40,297 bases of DNA from an uncultured Lachnospiraceae bacterium (GCA_947589315.1 CANPZE010000025.1:1-40297), one strand, 5' to 3'. Counted from the stretch's first letter, positions 31,949-40,238 are shown. Numbers and translations: made by a program. Notes: a model not told the origin generated them from the sequence alone.

Positions 31949-32674
31949 ATGGTAATAAAAGGAGAGGGAATTTGTAAGAGATATGGCAGGAAAAGGAAAG
32001 TGGTGCTGCAGGATGTGTGTTTTCAGGCAAAGTCCGGAGAGTGTGTCGGGATCCTGGGAGCCAATGGATGCGGCAAGACCACACTGCTTTCGATATTAGC
32101 CGGCTTCCAGCCGTCAGACGGAGGCCGTTTTTTAGTGGACGGCGTGGATCTGTTAGAACGCACTTCCGGCAGAAAGAAGGGCAACAGGATCGTTGCGTAT
32201 GCGCCCCAGGAAAATCCGTTGATGGAGGAATTGACGGCATGGGACAATCTCCGTCTGTGGTTTCCCGGGGACCGGAGTGCCCTGGAGCAGGAGCTGAAGA
32301 CGGGGATGCTGGCCTGCCTGGGAATTCCTGAATTTATTAATGTGCGGGTGTCTCATATGTCTTTGGGAATGAAGAAACGGTTAGGCATTGGCTGCGCCAT
32401 TGCAGGCCACCCTAAGATTCTTTTATTGGACGAGCCCGGGGCGGCCCTGGATCTGGCCAGCCGCAGTCAGATGGAAGAATATATTGAGAGATTTAAGCGA
32501 GAAGGAGGGATTCTTCTTCTGGCAACCCATGAAGAGAGGGAGATCAATTTATGCGACCGCTATTATCTGCTGGAAGACGGTAGTTTAAAAGAGTATTCTT
32601 ATCATGGAGATATCCGTCAGCTGGCCCGCCGTATACAGGGAGAAAAGCCTTTGGAAGAAGAGGGCGTATCATGA
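31949..32674 (+). CDS. ABC transporter ATP-binding protein
   Basis: The 241-residue ATPase has Walker A GANGCGKT (38-45), a Q-loop near APQENP, the signature region SHMSLGMKKRLGIG (LSLG-like, about 135-148), Walker B ILLLDEP (157-163) and the H-loop H194 (LATHEE). It powers the two membrane proteins encoded next. The closest type is the ABC-2 exporter ATPase; the cargo is unknown. ATG 31949 has AGGAG at about 31939; two earlier in-frame ATGs (31889, 31919) fall in or just after the promoter. The stop overlaps the next start (ATGA). Confidence 0.92.
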   Translation: MVIKGEGICKRYGRKRKVVLQDVCFQAKSGECVGILGANGCGKTTLLSILAGFQPSDGGRFLVDGVDLLERTSGRKKGNRIVAYAPQENPLMEELTAWDNLRLWFPGDRSALEQELKTGMLACLGIPEFINVRVSHMSLGMKKRLGIGCAIAGHPKILLLDEPGAALDLASRSQMEEYIERFKREGGILLLATHEEREINLCDRYYLLEDGSLKEYSYHGDIRQLARRIQGEKPLEEEGVS

Positions 32675-33912
32675 AACGGTGGAGAGTCTATTTACTGCTG
32701 GAATGGAAGAGGGCCATACAGCTTTTGCCGGCCCTGCTTCTGGCCGGCGGGTTATTTCTTGGGATCCTGGCCGGCCTGTTTCTGGCAGACCGGGAGCATC
32801 AGGCCTCCCGGCACAGGGGATCATTGCTGCAGATCGGCATTGTGGGAGAAAAGGATGATCAGTATCTGAATCTGGGGATCCGGCTGATAGAGCAGATGGA
32901 GAGCGTCAGTTACAACTGCCAGTTTCAATATATGGATGAGGAAGAGGCGCAGGAAGCCCTGGAACAGCAGAAAGTAATCGCTGTGTTTTTTCTGCCGGAG
33001 GGCTATGTGGATTCTCTGATAAAGGGAACCAATCAGCCGATAACAGTCCGGTTTTGCTCGGGGCAGTCCGGGATCGCCAGTTATATCGCCCGCCAGCTGG
33101 CAGAGGTAGCGGATGAACTGATCTGTGATACAGAGGCGGGGATCTATACAATGAAGGATTATTATCGGCAACATTCCCTGCCCGGTGAGAAAGAGGCCGA
33201 TATCAGCTTAAACAGGAAATATATTGACAGGATCCTGTCGCGCTCCCTGCTGTTTGGCCAGAAGACGGTAAATGACAAAGAGGGAATGGAGGATGGGTTA
33301 TATTACCTCTGCAATGGATTTATCCTTCTGTCCCTGTTCCTGGGATTATATTGCTCGGGCCTGTGGCAGCGGGATTCTATGGCATTGGCGCGGCAGCTAA
33401 AGCGGCAGGGAATGTCGGTCCCGCAGCAGCTGGCGGCCCGCTATGCCGTCCTGCTGGGGATGGAATTATTGATCTACGGAGGACTTTTTCTGGCGTTGTG
33501 GGCGCTGTGTGGGACGGGCATGCTGGAATTGAAAGAATGGACCGGGGAGCCCGCTGCATGGCTTCTGGGGAGGCTGCCCTGGTGCCTTCCTGTATTGCTG
33601 CTGAGCAGTGGGGTGATCCTGCTGGTGTATGAGTGCTGCAGGGATATGATAAGCGGGGTGGTCGTATTGTTCCTGGTTATTGGGGTAACTGGCTTTCTGT
33701 CAGGCTGCTTTTATCCTGTTACATATCTTCCTCCGCATATACAGCGGCTATCCGGCTTTTTGCCTCCCCGGATCATGTTTTGTTATATGGACCGCTGCAT
33801 TCAGGGGAAAGGGATGTGGAAAGAGCTTGGCAGGATTTTGTGTTGCAGCGGGCTGTTTTTTTGCATTACAGTAGGAATACGCAGCCGCTATCTGTGTGAA
33901 AAGGGATTGTAA
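32671..33912 (+). CDS. ABC-2 type exporter membrane protein (first)
   Basis: The 413-residue protein has one N-terminal helix (about 19-38, LPALLLAGGLFLGILAGLFL), an external domain of about 160 residues, and about five helices in the C-terminal half (from about residue 210, FILLSLFLGLYCSGLW). This is the ABC2_membrane_3-like layout. The start overlaps the ATPase stop by four bases, so the two are translationally coupled. It is likely one half of a heterodimeric exporter with the next protein. The substrate is unknown; neither subunit resembles a bacitracin or lantibiotic exporter closely enough for me to name one. Confidence 0.87.
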   Translation: MKRWRVYLLLEWKRAIQLLPALLLAGGLFLGILAGLFLADREHQASRHRGSLLQIGIVGEKDDQYLNLGIRLIEQMESVSYNCQFQYMDEEEAQEALEQQKVIAVFFLPEGYVDSLIKGTNQPITVRFCSGQSGIASYIARQLAEVADELICDTEAGIYTMKDYYRQHSLPGEKEADISLNRKYIDRILSRSLLFGQKTVNDKEGMEDGLYYLCNGFILLSLFLGLYCSGLWQRDSMALARQLKRQGMSVPQQLAARYAVLLGMELLIYGGLFLALWALCGTGMLELKEWTGEPAAWLLGRLPWCLPVLLLSSGVILLVYECCRDMISGVVVLFLVIGVTGFLSGCFYPVTYLPPHIQRLSGFLPPRIMFCYMDRCIQGKGMWKELGRILCCSGLFFCITVGIRSRYLCEKGL

Positions 33913-33926
33913 GGAGAAATGGATCA

Positions 33927-35087
33927 ATGACAGGGGACGGAATGTGCAGGACTAAAAGGGAGGCCGGAGGGATGGGACGATGCGCCCTTTGGTTTCTTAT
34001 GCTGGAGAAAAAAATATGGAGAAAGCCGTTGTTCCTGGGGACTATCCTTCTAATCCCTGTGTTTGTGCTGGCTTTGTCCGGAATGAGAGGAGAAGAAAGC
34101 ATCCTTCAGGTGGCGCTTTTTGTGTCAGAGGAAGCGCCAGAGAGTTTCCGATCATTGGCACAGGAATTGGAGGAAAGCTCCAGCCATGTGGTCCGGTTTT
34201 ACAGGGAAGATTCCCCGGAAAAGGTTCGCCGGGCTGTGGAGACGGATGTTGTGGAGTGCGGATATATCCTGAAAGATTCTCCTCGGATCATCTGCCTGCA
34301 GAAAGAGCAGTCTTTTCGTGTGAAAATGGTAAATGAGGTGGTTTATAGTAAAATGTATCCCAGCCTGGCCTATGACATCATGGAAGAATTCCTGCAGGAC
34401 CATGTACCGGGCCTGGAGCTGGATGGGGAAGAGGAAGAATGGCTTCGGGGAAGATATGAAGAGTATCGGGACATGCCTTCTGTATTTCATTTTGAATATA
34501 TGGATGGCAGTGAGAATGCTATATTAAATGATGAAGAAAGCAGCTATCTTGTGCTTCCTGTCCGGGGGATGATCGGAGTGTTGATTTTTCTGGCAGGCTT
34601 GTCCGGGGCTATGTTCTGGTACCAGGATAGAGAGAAGGGGATCTTTAACCAGCTGGAGCCGCAGGTACAGCCCCTGCTGGTATTTCCCTATATTATGGTT
34701 CCCCTGGCCAATGCAGGGCTTTTAGGGCTGGCTGGGATTCTTGCCAGCGGAATCGCCGAAAACATATTGCGGGAAAGTATTCTTTTATTGGCATATTTTG
34801 TGCTGCTGACGGGATACTGCTGCCTGTTGTGCCAGCTTGTTCCCCGGCTCTCCGGCCTGTTGGCGGTGCTTCCGATCCTGATACCTGCCTGCCTGATCTT
34901 TTGTCCTGTATTTGTAGATCTTTCTTCGGTAAGCGGGATTGCTGCGATCCGCAGATTCCTGCCTCCCGCCTATTATCTGGAAGGTCTGCATCAGAAACAG
35001 ACGGTTTTGGGGATGATGATAGCGGGGGTAATATTCAGTATGGCGGGAATGGGCGTCTGGCATATAAAAAAGAAAAGAGTGTTTTGA
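33927..35087 (+). CDS. ABC-2 type exporter membrane protein (second)
   Basis: The 386-residue protein repeats the layout of the preceding subunit: one N-terminal helix (about 33-51, PLFLGTILLIPVFVLALSG), an external domain (about 55-205), then about five helices (from about 212, MIGVLIFLAGLSGAMFW) and a basic end KKKRVF. It probably pairs with the preceding permease. The ATG lies 14 bases after the previous stop with AGGAG at about 33912-33916. An alternative start is ATG 33942. Its last codons form one arm of the - strand tRNA terminator (35066-35125). Confidence 0.86.
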   Translation: MTGDGMCRTKREAGGMGRCALWFLMLEKKIWRKPLFLGTILLIPVFVLALSGMRGEESILQVALFVSEEAPESFRSLAQELEESSSHVVRFYREDSPEKVRRAVETDVVECGYILKDSPRIICLQKEQSFRVKMVNEVVYSKMYPSLAYDIMEEFLQDHVPGLELDGEEEEWLRGRYEEYRDMPSVFHFEYMDGSENAILNDEESSYLVLPVRGMIGVLIFLAGLSGAMFWYQDREKGIFNQLEPQVQPLLVFPYIMVPLANAGLLGLAGILASGIAENILRESILLLAYFVLLTGYCCLLCQLVPRLSGLLAVLPILIPACLIFCPVFVDLSSVSGIAAIRRFLPPAYYLEGLHQKQTVLGMMIAGVIFSMAGMGVWHIKKKRVF

Positions 35088-35125
35088 AATAACAGATTGC
35101 AGAATCGGTATCTTCAAAACACTCT
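35066..35125 (-). terminator. Terminator of the tRNA-Pro transcript, overlapping the permease 3' end
   Basis: AGAGTGTTTTGAA (35076-35088) pairs perfectly with TTCAAAACACTCT (35113-35125), a 13-base stem. Read on the - strand the hairpin is followed by TTTCTTTTTTA (35075-35065), a good U-tract. On the + strand no T-run follows. It fits as the end of the leftward tRNA transcript and contains the permease stop codon. Confidence 0.8.
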
Positions 35126-35185
35126 CATGCCCCTGCCAAGGATCGCCGCCCCCTGATGAATGCCAGGATATGTATCCTTGTGCGA

Positions 35186-35259
35186 TCGGCGTGACAGGAT
35201 TTGAACCTGCGGCCTCTTCGTCCCGAACGAAGCGCTCTACCAAGCTGAGCCACACGCCG
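35186..35259 (-). tRNA. tRNA-Pro (anticodon CGG)
   Basis: On the - strand a full cloverleaf can be drawn: acceptor CGGCGTG/CACGCCG, D stem GCTC/GAGC, anticodon stem CTTCG/CGAAG with loop TTCGGGA (anticodon CGG, G37), T stem GCAGG/CCTGT with loop TTCAAAT, and discriminator A. No CCA is encoded. It reads the proline codon CCG. It is 40 bases from a near-identical gene and probably shares its promoter. Confidence 0.95.
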
Positions 35260-35299
35260 TAAAAACAAAATAAACAACAATATAGTAATAAATGAAAAG

Positions 35300-35373
35300 T
35301 CGGCGTGACAGGATTTGAACCTGCGGCCTCTTCGTCCCTAACGAAGCGCTCTACCAAGCTGAGCCACACGCCG
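35300..35373 (-). tRNA. tRNA-Pro (anticodon AGG)
   Basis: The sequence is the same as the tRNA at 35186-35259 over the 74 bases except for one base in the anticodon loop, which reads TTAGGGA (anticodon AGG). It would read CCU, and more codons if A34 becomes inosine. All stems are intact and G37 is kept. CCA is not encoded. It is the first gene of the - strand transcript. Confidence 0.93.
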
Positions 35374-35395
35374 TTCATGCATTGCATGCTTTACT

Positions 35396-35424
35396 AATAT
35401 AATCCAAAGTCTTTCTTCTGTCAA
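35396..35424 (-). promoter_or_regulatory. Promoter of the tRNA-Pro genes
   Basis: On the - strand, TTGACA (35424-35419), a 17-base spacer and TATATT (35401-35396). Transcription would begin near 35390, about 17 bases before the first tRNA. Just upstream lies a short palindrome TTCAGA-A-TCTGAA (35434-35446) of unknown meaning. Confidence 0.82.
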
Positions 35425-35464
35425 GATGTTTTTTTCAGAATCTGAACAAAGGGGCGGAAGAACC

Positions 35465-35501
35465 CCATGGCCAGTGGCCATGGCTACTGGCCATGGCTAC
35501 T
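35465..35501. repeat. Palindrome plus tandem 13-base repeat in the tRNA/aspS intergenic region
   Basis: CCATGGCCA-G-TGGCCATGG (35465-35483) is a perfect palindrome with one central base. Its right arm overlaps two head-to-tail copies of GGCCATGGCTACT (35476-35488 and 35489-35501). The 523 bases from 35374 to 35896 have no protein gene; they hold the tRNA promoter, this repeat, the aspS promoter and the T-box. Confidence 0.85.
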
Positions 35502-35533
35502 GGGATCGGGCGGGGGATTTCTTTGGCGGATTA

Positions 35534-35562
35534 TTGACAAGTACTTTTGGGTAGTATATAAT
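35534..35562 (+). promoter_or_regulatory. Consensus promoter of the aspS T-box leader
   Basis: TTGACA (35534-35539), 17 bases and TATAAT (35557-35562): a perfect sigma-A consensus. Transcription would start near 35569, at the base of T-box stem I. Confidence 0.9.
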
Positions 35563-35568
35563 TATCCA

Positions 35569-35845
35569 ATATATGGCGATGACGAAGAGAAGTAGCGCAG
35601 TTTATCGTTTCCAGAGAGCGGGGGCCGGTGGAATCCCTGCAAAGTGAATCTGCGTGAATAACACTTTAACAGCCGCAAGCTGAAACGCTGCGGGAGCAGG
35701 GGAGTAGGCGAGCCGTTTGCTGCGCGACAGACAGCAGGGCCGGCCTGGCTGGCCGTTGAGAGACTGCGAGATGCAGTAAGGCAGGTGGTACCGCGGACAA
35801 ATGTGTTCGTCCTGACAGAAATGTTGGGACGGACTTTTTTTTCTG
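35569..35845 (+). promoter_or_regulatory. T-box riboswitch upstream of aspS, specifier AAC (Asn)
   Basis: The T-box sequence AGGTGGTACCGCG (35783-35795) and a downstream terminator, GTTCGTCC (35805-35812) with GGACGGAC (35827-35834) and eight T (35835-35842), are clear. Stem I shows AGAGAG (35613-35618) and the GGTGGAATCC apical region. CGCAG (about 35596-35600) pairs with CTGCG (35650-35654). Aligning the 3' side with the glyQS T-box places the specifier at AAC (35660-35662), with AAT just before it. AAC is an asparagine codon, so the leader should sense uncharged tRNA-Asn, not tRNA-Asp. Uncharged tRNA would favour the antiterminator and aspS expression. The T-box call is firm; the specifier is read by hand. 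Confidence 0.88.
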
Positions 35846-35896
35846 ATAGCGTAATCCTGACAGGAAATGGTGAGAAATGTAATGGAGGGCAATGAC

Positions 35897-37648
35897 ATGA
35901 ATGGGTCAAACAGGTATCGTGATAAAACGATGGATCAGATGAAGGAATCACTGGTAGGAGCTACAGTCCGGCTGGCCGGCTGGATAGAAAATATCCGGGA
36001 CCATGGAGGGGTATCTTTTGTGGATCTGCGGGATATGTATGGCGTGATGCAGGTGGTAATGCGGGACACAAGCCTGCTGGACGGCCTGAGCCGGGAAGAC
36101 TGTATTAGCGTAGAGGGTGTTGTGGAGCATCGGGATGAAGAGACCTATAATGATAAGATCCCTACCGGAACGATCGAACTGGAGGCCCACAAGGTGGAAG
36201 TGCTGGGCAAGGTATACCGCCAGCTGCCCTTTGAGATCATGACTTCCAGGGAGACAAGAGAAGATGTGCGGCTGAAATACCGTTATCTGGATCTGAGAAA
36301 TCAGAAGGTGAGGGACAATATGATCTTCCGGTCCCAGGTGATCAGCTTCCTGCGGCAGAAGATGACAGAGCTGGGCTTCCTGGAGATCCAGACGCCGATC
36401 CTGTGCGCCTCCTCTCCGGAGGGAGCCAGAGATTATATCGTTCCTTCCCGGAAATTCAAAGGGAAGTTCTATGCCTTGCCGCAGGCTCCCCAGCAATATA
36501 AACAGTTATTAATGGTATCCGGCTTTGACAAATATTTCCAGATCGCTCCGTGCTTCCGCGATGAGGATGCCAGGGCAGACCGTTCGCCGGGCGAATTTTA
36601 TCAGTTGGATTTTGAAATGAGCTTTGCAACACAGGAAGATGTGTTCCAAGTGGGGGAAGAGGTTCTGACCGCCGCTTTCCAGAAGTTTGCGCCGGAAGGG
36701 TATCAGGTGACCAGCGCACCTTATCCGGTATTCAGTTATAAGCAGGCTATGCTGGAGTTTGGAACAGACAAACCGGATCTGCGGAATCCTCTGCGGATCG
36801 TGGATGTGACGGATTTCTTCCAGCAATGTACCTTCAAGCCCTTCCACGGGAAGACGGTCCGGGCGATCAAGGTGCATGCCGATATGTCCAAGGGCTTCCA
36901 TGAAAAGCTGTTGAAATTTGCCCAGTCAATTGGCATGGGAGGGCTGGGGTATCTGGAGGTCAAAGAGGACATGGCCTACAAGGGCCCCATTGATAAATTT
37001 ATCCCGGAAGAAAAGAAGGGAGAGATTGCCCGGCTGGCCGGCCTTCAGCCAGGGGATACGATTTTCTTCATTGCCGACAGGGAAGAACAGGCGGCATTGT
37101 ATGCCGGGCAGATCCGCACGGCGTTGGGAGAGAGGCTGGACCTGCTGGAAAAGAACGCATACCGTTTCTGCTATATTAATGATTTCCCCATGTATGAGTA
37201 TGACCGGGAGACCAAGAAGATGATCTTTACCCACAACCCCTTCTCCATGCCGCAGGGAGGGTTGGAAGCATTGAACACAAAGGATCCTTTGGATATTCTG
37301 GCATATCAGTATGATATTGTCTGTAACGGGGTGGAGTTATCCTCCGGCGCTGTGAGAAACCATAATCTGGATATCATGATTAAAGCCTTTGAGATTGCCG
37401 GATATACCCAGGAAGACCTGGAAAAGAAGTTTGGCGCCCTGTACCAGGCCTTTCAGTTTGGTGCACCGCCGCATGCGGGTATGGCCCCCGGTGTGGATCG
37501 TATGATCATGCTGCTGCGGAACGAGGAAAATATCCGGGAGGTGATTCCCTTCCCGATGAATGGGAATGCCCAGGATCTTATGTGCGGCGCTCCGGGAGAG
37601 GTCAGCGAGATGCAGCTTCGGGAGGCGCATATTAAAGTGAGGGATTGA
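35897..37648 (+). CDS. aspS: Aspartyl-tRNA synthetase, bacterial type, possibly non-discriminating
   Basis: The 583-residue class II synthetase has an N-terminal OB-fold anticodon domain (GWIENIRDHGGVSFVDLRD), motif 2 CFRDEDARADRSPGEF, the bacterial GAD insertion (about 280-410) and motif 3 GAPPHAGMAPGVDRMIMLLR. It charges tRNA-Asp with aspartate. The Asn-type T-box upstream and the gatC/gatA genes downstream suggest it also makes Asp-tRNA(Asn), which GatCAB amidates; this is inference. ATG 35897 has GGAGG at 35883-35887; ATG 35882 and GTG 35867 are alternatives. dapL follows 43 bases later. Confidence 0.95.
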   Translation: MNGSNRYRDKTMDQMKESLVGATVRLAGWIENIRDHGGVSFVDLRDMYGVMQVVMRDTSLLDGLSREDCISVEGVVEHRDEETYNDKIPTGTIELEAHKVEVLGKVYRQLPFEIMTSRETREDVRLKYRYLDLRNQKVRDNMIFRSQVISFLRQKMTELGFLEIQTPILCASSPEGARDYIVPSRKFKGKFYALPQAPQQYKQLLMVSGFDKYFQIAPCFRDEDARADRSPGEFYQLDFEMSFATQEDVFQVGEEVLTAAFQKFAPEGYQVTSAPYPVFSYKQAMLEFGTDKPDLRNPLRIVDVTDFFQQCTFKPFHGKTVRAIKVHADMSKGFHEKLLKFAQSIGMGGLGYLEVKEDMAYKGPIDKFIPEEKKGEIARLAGLQPGDTIFFIADREEQAALYAGQIRTALGERLDLLEKNAYRFCYINDFPMYEYDRETKKMIFTHNPFSMPQGGLEALNTKDPLDILAYQYDIVCNGVELSSGAVRNHNLDIMIKAFEIAGYTQEDLEKKFGALYQAFQFGAPPHAGMAPGVDRMIMLLRNEENIREVIPFPMNGNAQDLMCGAPGEVSEMQLREAHIKVRD

Positions 37649-37691
37649 CCCGTTACAGGGAAAAATGTAATAAGATAAAAGGAGGAGAATT

Positions 37692-38915
37692 ATGTTTAAG
37701 ATCAATGATAATTATTTGAAGCTTCCAGGAAGCTATCTTTTTTCAACGATTGCTAAAAAGGTAGCGGCATATTCAGACGCCAATCCACAGAAGGATATTA
37801 TCAGGCTGGGGATTGGGGATGTGACCCTTCCTCTGGCGCCTGCCGTAATCAGCCGCCTTCACAGTGCGGTTGATGAAATGTCCCAAAAAGAGACCTTTAA
37901 AGGGTATGCGCCGGATCTTGGCTATGAGTTCCTCCGCAGTGCAATTGTAGAGAAGGATTATAAGGCGAGAGGCTGCGATATTGGGATTGATGAAGTGTTC
38001 ATCAGCGATGGCGCCAAGAGTGATTCCGGCAATATTGGAGATATCTTTGATCAGGACAACAGGATTGCTGTGTGTGATCCGGTATATCCTGTCTATGTAG
38101 ATACCAATGCCATGTCGGGGCGCACCGGGACCTACGATCCTGAGACGGAGAAATGGTCGGATGTGATCTACATGCCCTGTACCAAGGAGAATCAGTTTGT
38201 TCCTGAGCTGCCGAAGGAGAATCCGGATATTATCTATCTGTGTTTTCCGAACAACCCTACCGGTACCACGCTGACTAAAGAACAGCTCCAGGTATGGGTA
38301 GATCATGCTTTGAAGATCGGGGCCGTGATCATTTACGATGCGGCTTATGAGGCTTATATTTCCAGTGAGAAGGTTCCCCATTCTATTTATGAGTGCCAGG
38401 GGGCCAAAGGCTGCGCCATTGAGCTGCGCAGCTTTTCAAAGAATGCCGGCTTTACCGGAACTCGTCTGGGATTTACCGTGGTTCCCAAGGAACTGAAATG
38501 CGGGGAGGTATCTTTAAATAGTTTATGGGCCCGCCGCCACGGAACGAAATTTAACGGCGCTCCTTATATCATTCAGGCAGCGGGCGCTGCAGTATATACG
38601 GAGGAGGGAAGGAAGCAGACTCAGGAACAGATCGCTTATTATATGAACAATGCGAAGCTGATCCGCGAGGGCCTGACGGCTGCGGGATATGAGGTGTTCG
38701 GCGGCGTAGATGCGCCTTATATCTGGCTGAAGACGCCGGATAAAATGACTTCCTGGGAATTCTTTGATTATTTATTGGAGAATCTGAATATAGTGGGAAC
38801 TCCAGGCTCTGGATTTGGCCCCAGCGGAGAGGGCTATTTCCGGCTGACAGCCTTTGGCAGCCTGGAGAACACAAAGAAAGCAATGGAGCGTATTCAGTCA
38901 GGAAAAGTAAGCTGA
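37692..38915 (+). CDS. dapL: L,L-diaminopimelate aminotransferase
   Basis: DapL converts tetrahydrodipicolinate directly to L,L-diaminopimelate with glutamate, a short route to lysine and peptidoglycan. The 407 residues show the DapL-type start (INDNYLKLPGSYLFSTIAKKV), RLGIGDVTLPLAPAVI, FISDGAKSDSGNI, CFPNNPTGT and the PLP lysine K250 in SFSKNAGFTGTRLG. The length fits the family (about 400-410). AAAGGAGGAG lies upstream of the ATG. The gene lies between aspS and the gat genes, so the aspS T-box may also influence it by read-through. Confidence 0.95.
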   Translation: MFKINDNYLKLPGSYLFSTIAKKVAAYSDANPQKDIIRLGIGDVTLPLAPAVISRLHSAVDEMSQKETFKGYAPDLGYEFLRSAIVEKDYKARGCDIGIDEVFISDGAKSDSGNIGDIFDQDNRIAVCDPVYPVYVDTNAMSGRTGTYDPETEKWSDVIYMPCTKENQFVPELPKENPDIIYLCFPNNPTGTTLTKEQLQVWVDHALKIGAVIIYDAAYEAYISSEKVPHSIYECQGAKGCAIELRSFSKNAGFTGTRLGFTVVPKELKCGEVSLNSLWARRHGTKFNGAPYIIQAAGAAVYTEEGRKQTQEQIAYYMNNAKLIREGLTAAGYEVFGGVDAPYIWLKTPDKMTSWEFFDYLLENLNIVGTPGSGFGPSGEGYFRLTAFGSLENTKKAMERIQSGKVS

Positions 38916-38929
38916 AAGGAAGTGTTGCT

Positions 38930-39859
38930 ATGAGAAGAGGAAGTTCCGTTTTATTTGGGTGCGTACTCGCTCTCAGCCTGGCGCTGATGCCGGCGGCAGG
39001 GGGGAAGGCAGACGCTGTGATAGAAAATGAGGATACCAGCTATGACCGATATCTTGCCCTGGGGGAGGACCTGAAGCCGGAGGAGAAGGCAAAGGTACTT
39101 AGCCTGCTGGGGACTACGGAAGAGGAACTGGGCGCTTACAAGACTGTGGAGATCACAAACCAGGAGGAACATGATTATCTGGGGAGCTATATTGATTCCA
39201 GTGTGATTGGCAGCAGAGCCCTTTCCTCTGTTATGGTGGTCAAGACGGAGGAAGGCAGTGGGATCCAGGTGACAACGGACAATATCAGCTATTGCACCTC
39301 TGGGATGTATTGCAATGCGTTGATCACAGCAGGCCTGAAGGATGCTGAGGTGAAGGTGGCCGGGCCCTTTCCGATCTCCGGGACTTCTGCCCTGGTAGGA
39401 GCGATGAAGGCCTATTCGGTGATGACGGGGCAGGATATTTCCGAAACGACAATGGATACAGCGACCAATGAGCTGGTCACCACAGCAGAGGTGGCAGAGA
39501 ATGTGGGAGATTCCCAGAAGGTAGAGGAACTGGTGGCAGCAGTAAAGCATCAGGTATTTGAAGAACAGCTGTCTACTGCAGCAGATATCCGGGATGCCAT
39601 TCAGGCATCGGCGGATGCGCTGGATCTGAACTTATCGGATGAGGATGTGGAAAATATTACCAGTATGATGGAAAAGGTAGCCAAGGAAGATATCGATGTG
39701 GATTCCATTAAGGAGCAGGCTTCGGAAATCTATGATAAGTTAAAGGATGCAGGGATCGATCTGGGACAGGTGGATACCCAGGGGCTGCTGGAACGGGTAG
39801 GAGACTTTTTTGCAAATATTTTTAATGCGATTAAGGACTTTTTTGCCGGGTTGTTTTAG
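38930..39859 (+). CDS. DUF1002 family secreted protein
   Basis: The 309-residue protein has a signal peptide ([21 protein letters not shown], cleavage near AGGKADA), then the DUF1002 pattern: [36 protein letters not shown], the [18 protein letters not shown] segment and [19 protein letters not shown]. The C-terminal third is helical and ends with an aromatic-rich stretch ([20 protein letters not shown]). The family is related to B. subtilis YpuA and its function is unknown. AAAGGAAG lies before the ATG; the gene follows dapL by 14 bases, so they are probably co-transcribed. A terminator follows the stop. Confidence 0.87.
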   Translation: MRRGSSVLFGCVLALSLALMPAAGGKADAVIENEDTSYDRYLALGEDLKPEEKAKVLSLLGTTEEELGAYKTVEITNQEEHDYLGSYIDSSVIGSRALSSVMVVKTEEGSGIQVTTDNISYCTSGMYCNALITAGLKDAEVKVAGPFPISGTSALVGAMKAYSVMTGQDISETTMDTATNELVTTAEVAENVGDSQKVEELVAAVKHQVFEEQLSTAADIRDAIQASADALDLNLSDEDVENITSMMEKVAKEDIDVDSIKEQASEIYDKLKDAGIDLGQVDTQGLLERVGDFFANIFNAIKDFFAGLF

Positions 39860-39867
39860 GGAATGTG

Positions 39868-39906
39868 TCCCGGGGGATAATGGCTGTATTATCTTCCGGG
39901 ATTTTT
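39868..39906 (+). terminator. Intrinsic terminator between the DUF1002 gene and gatC
   Basis: TCCCGGGGGATAAT (39868-39881), loop GGCTGT, ATTATCTTCCGGGA (39888-39901) pair along 14 bases with two G-U pairs. TTTTT follows. Only 20 bases then remain before gatC, too few for a separate promoter downstream. Confidence 0.85.
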
Positions 39907-39926
39907 ATAGACGAGGAGGATGCGCA

Positions 39927-40217
39927 ATGGCAAATGTTATTTCTGATGAAACCATCGAGTATGTAGGGATCCTGGCAAAGCTGGATCTGGATCAGGAAGA
40001 GAAGGAGCAGGCCAAGAAGGATATGGGAGAAATGCTGGATTACATTGATAAGCTGAATGAATTGGATACAGAAGGCGTTGAACCCATGTCCCATGTGTTT
40101 CCGGTAAATAATGTGTTCCGGGAGGATGTAGTAACGAATGAGGACGGCCATGAGGCGACTCTGGCCAATGCTCCGGAGAAACGGGAAAATAGTTTCGTTG
40201 TACCAAAAACGGTATAG
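39927..40217 (+). CDS. gatC: Asp-tRNA(Asn)/Glu-tRNA(Gln) amidotransferase subunit C
   Basis: GatC is the small clamp subunit that wraps GatA and GatB in the amidotransferase that converts Asp-tRNA(Asn) and Glu-tRNA(Gln) to the amide forms. The 96 residues show [40 protein letters not shown] and FREDVV, all typical. GAGGAGG lies eight bases before the ATG. gatA begins 21 bases after the stop. The gene starts 20 bases beyond a strong terminator, so it depends on read-through or on a promoter further upstream. Confidence 0.95.
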   Translation: MANVISDETIEYVGILAKLDLDQEEKEQAKKDMGEMLDYIDKLNELDTEGVEPMSHVFPVNNVFREDVVTNEDGHEATLANAPEKRENSFVVPKTV

Positions 40218-40238
40218 AGGAAAGGATTGGTGTTTGCA

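Noticed and set aside
35164-35178. AGGATA/TATCCT dyad just past tRNA-Pro(CGG)
   Set aside because: Only two bases between arms, so no stable hairpin; the true terminator is at 35066-35125.
35569-35845. Two-codon (AAC/GAC) T-box as known from C. acetobutylicum
   Set aside because: The specifier loop holds AAT and AAC but no GAC, so I kept an Asn-only reading.
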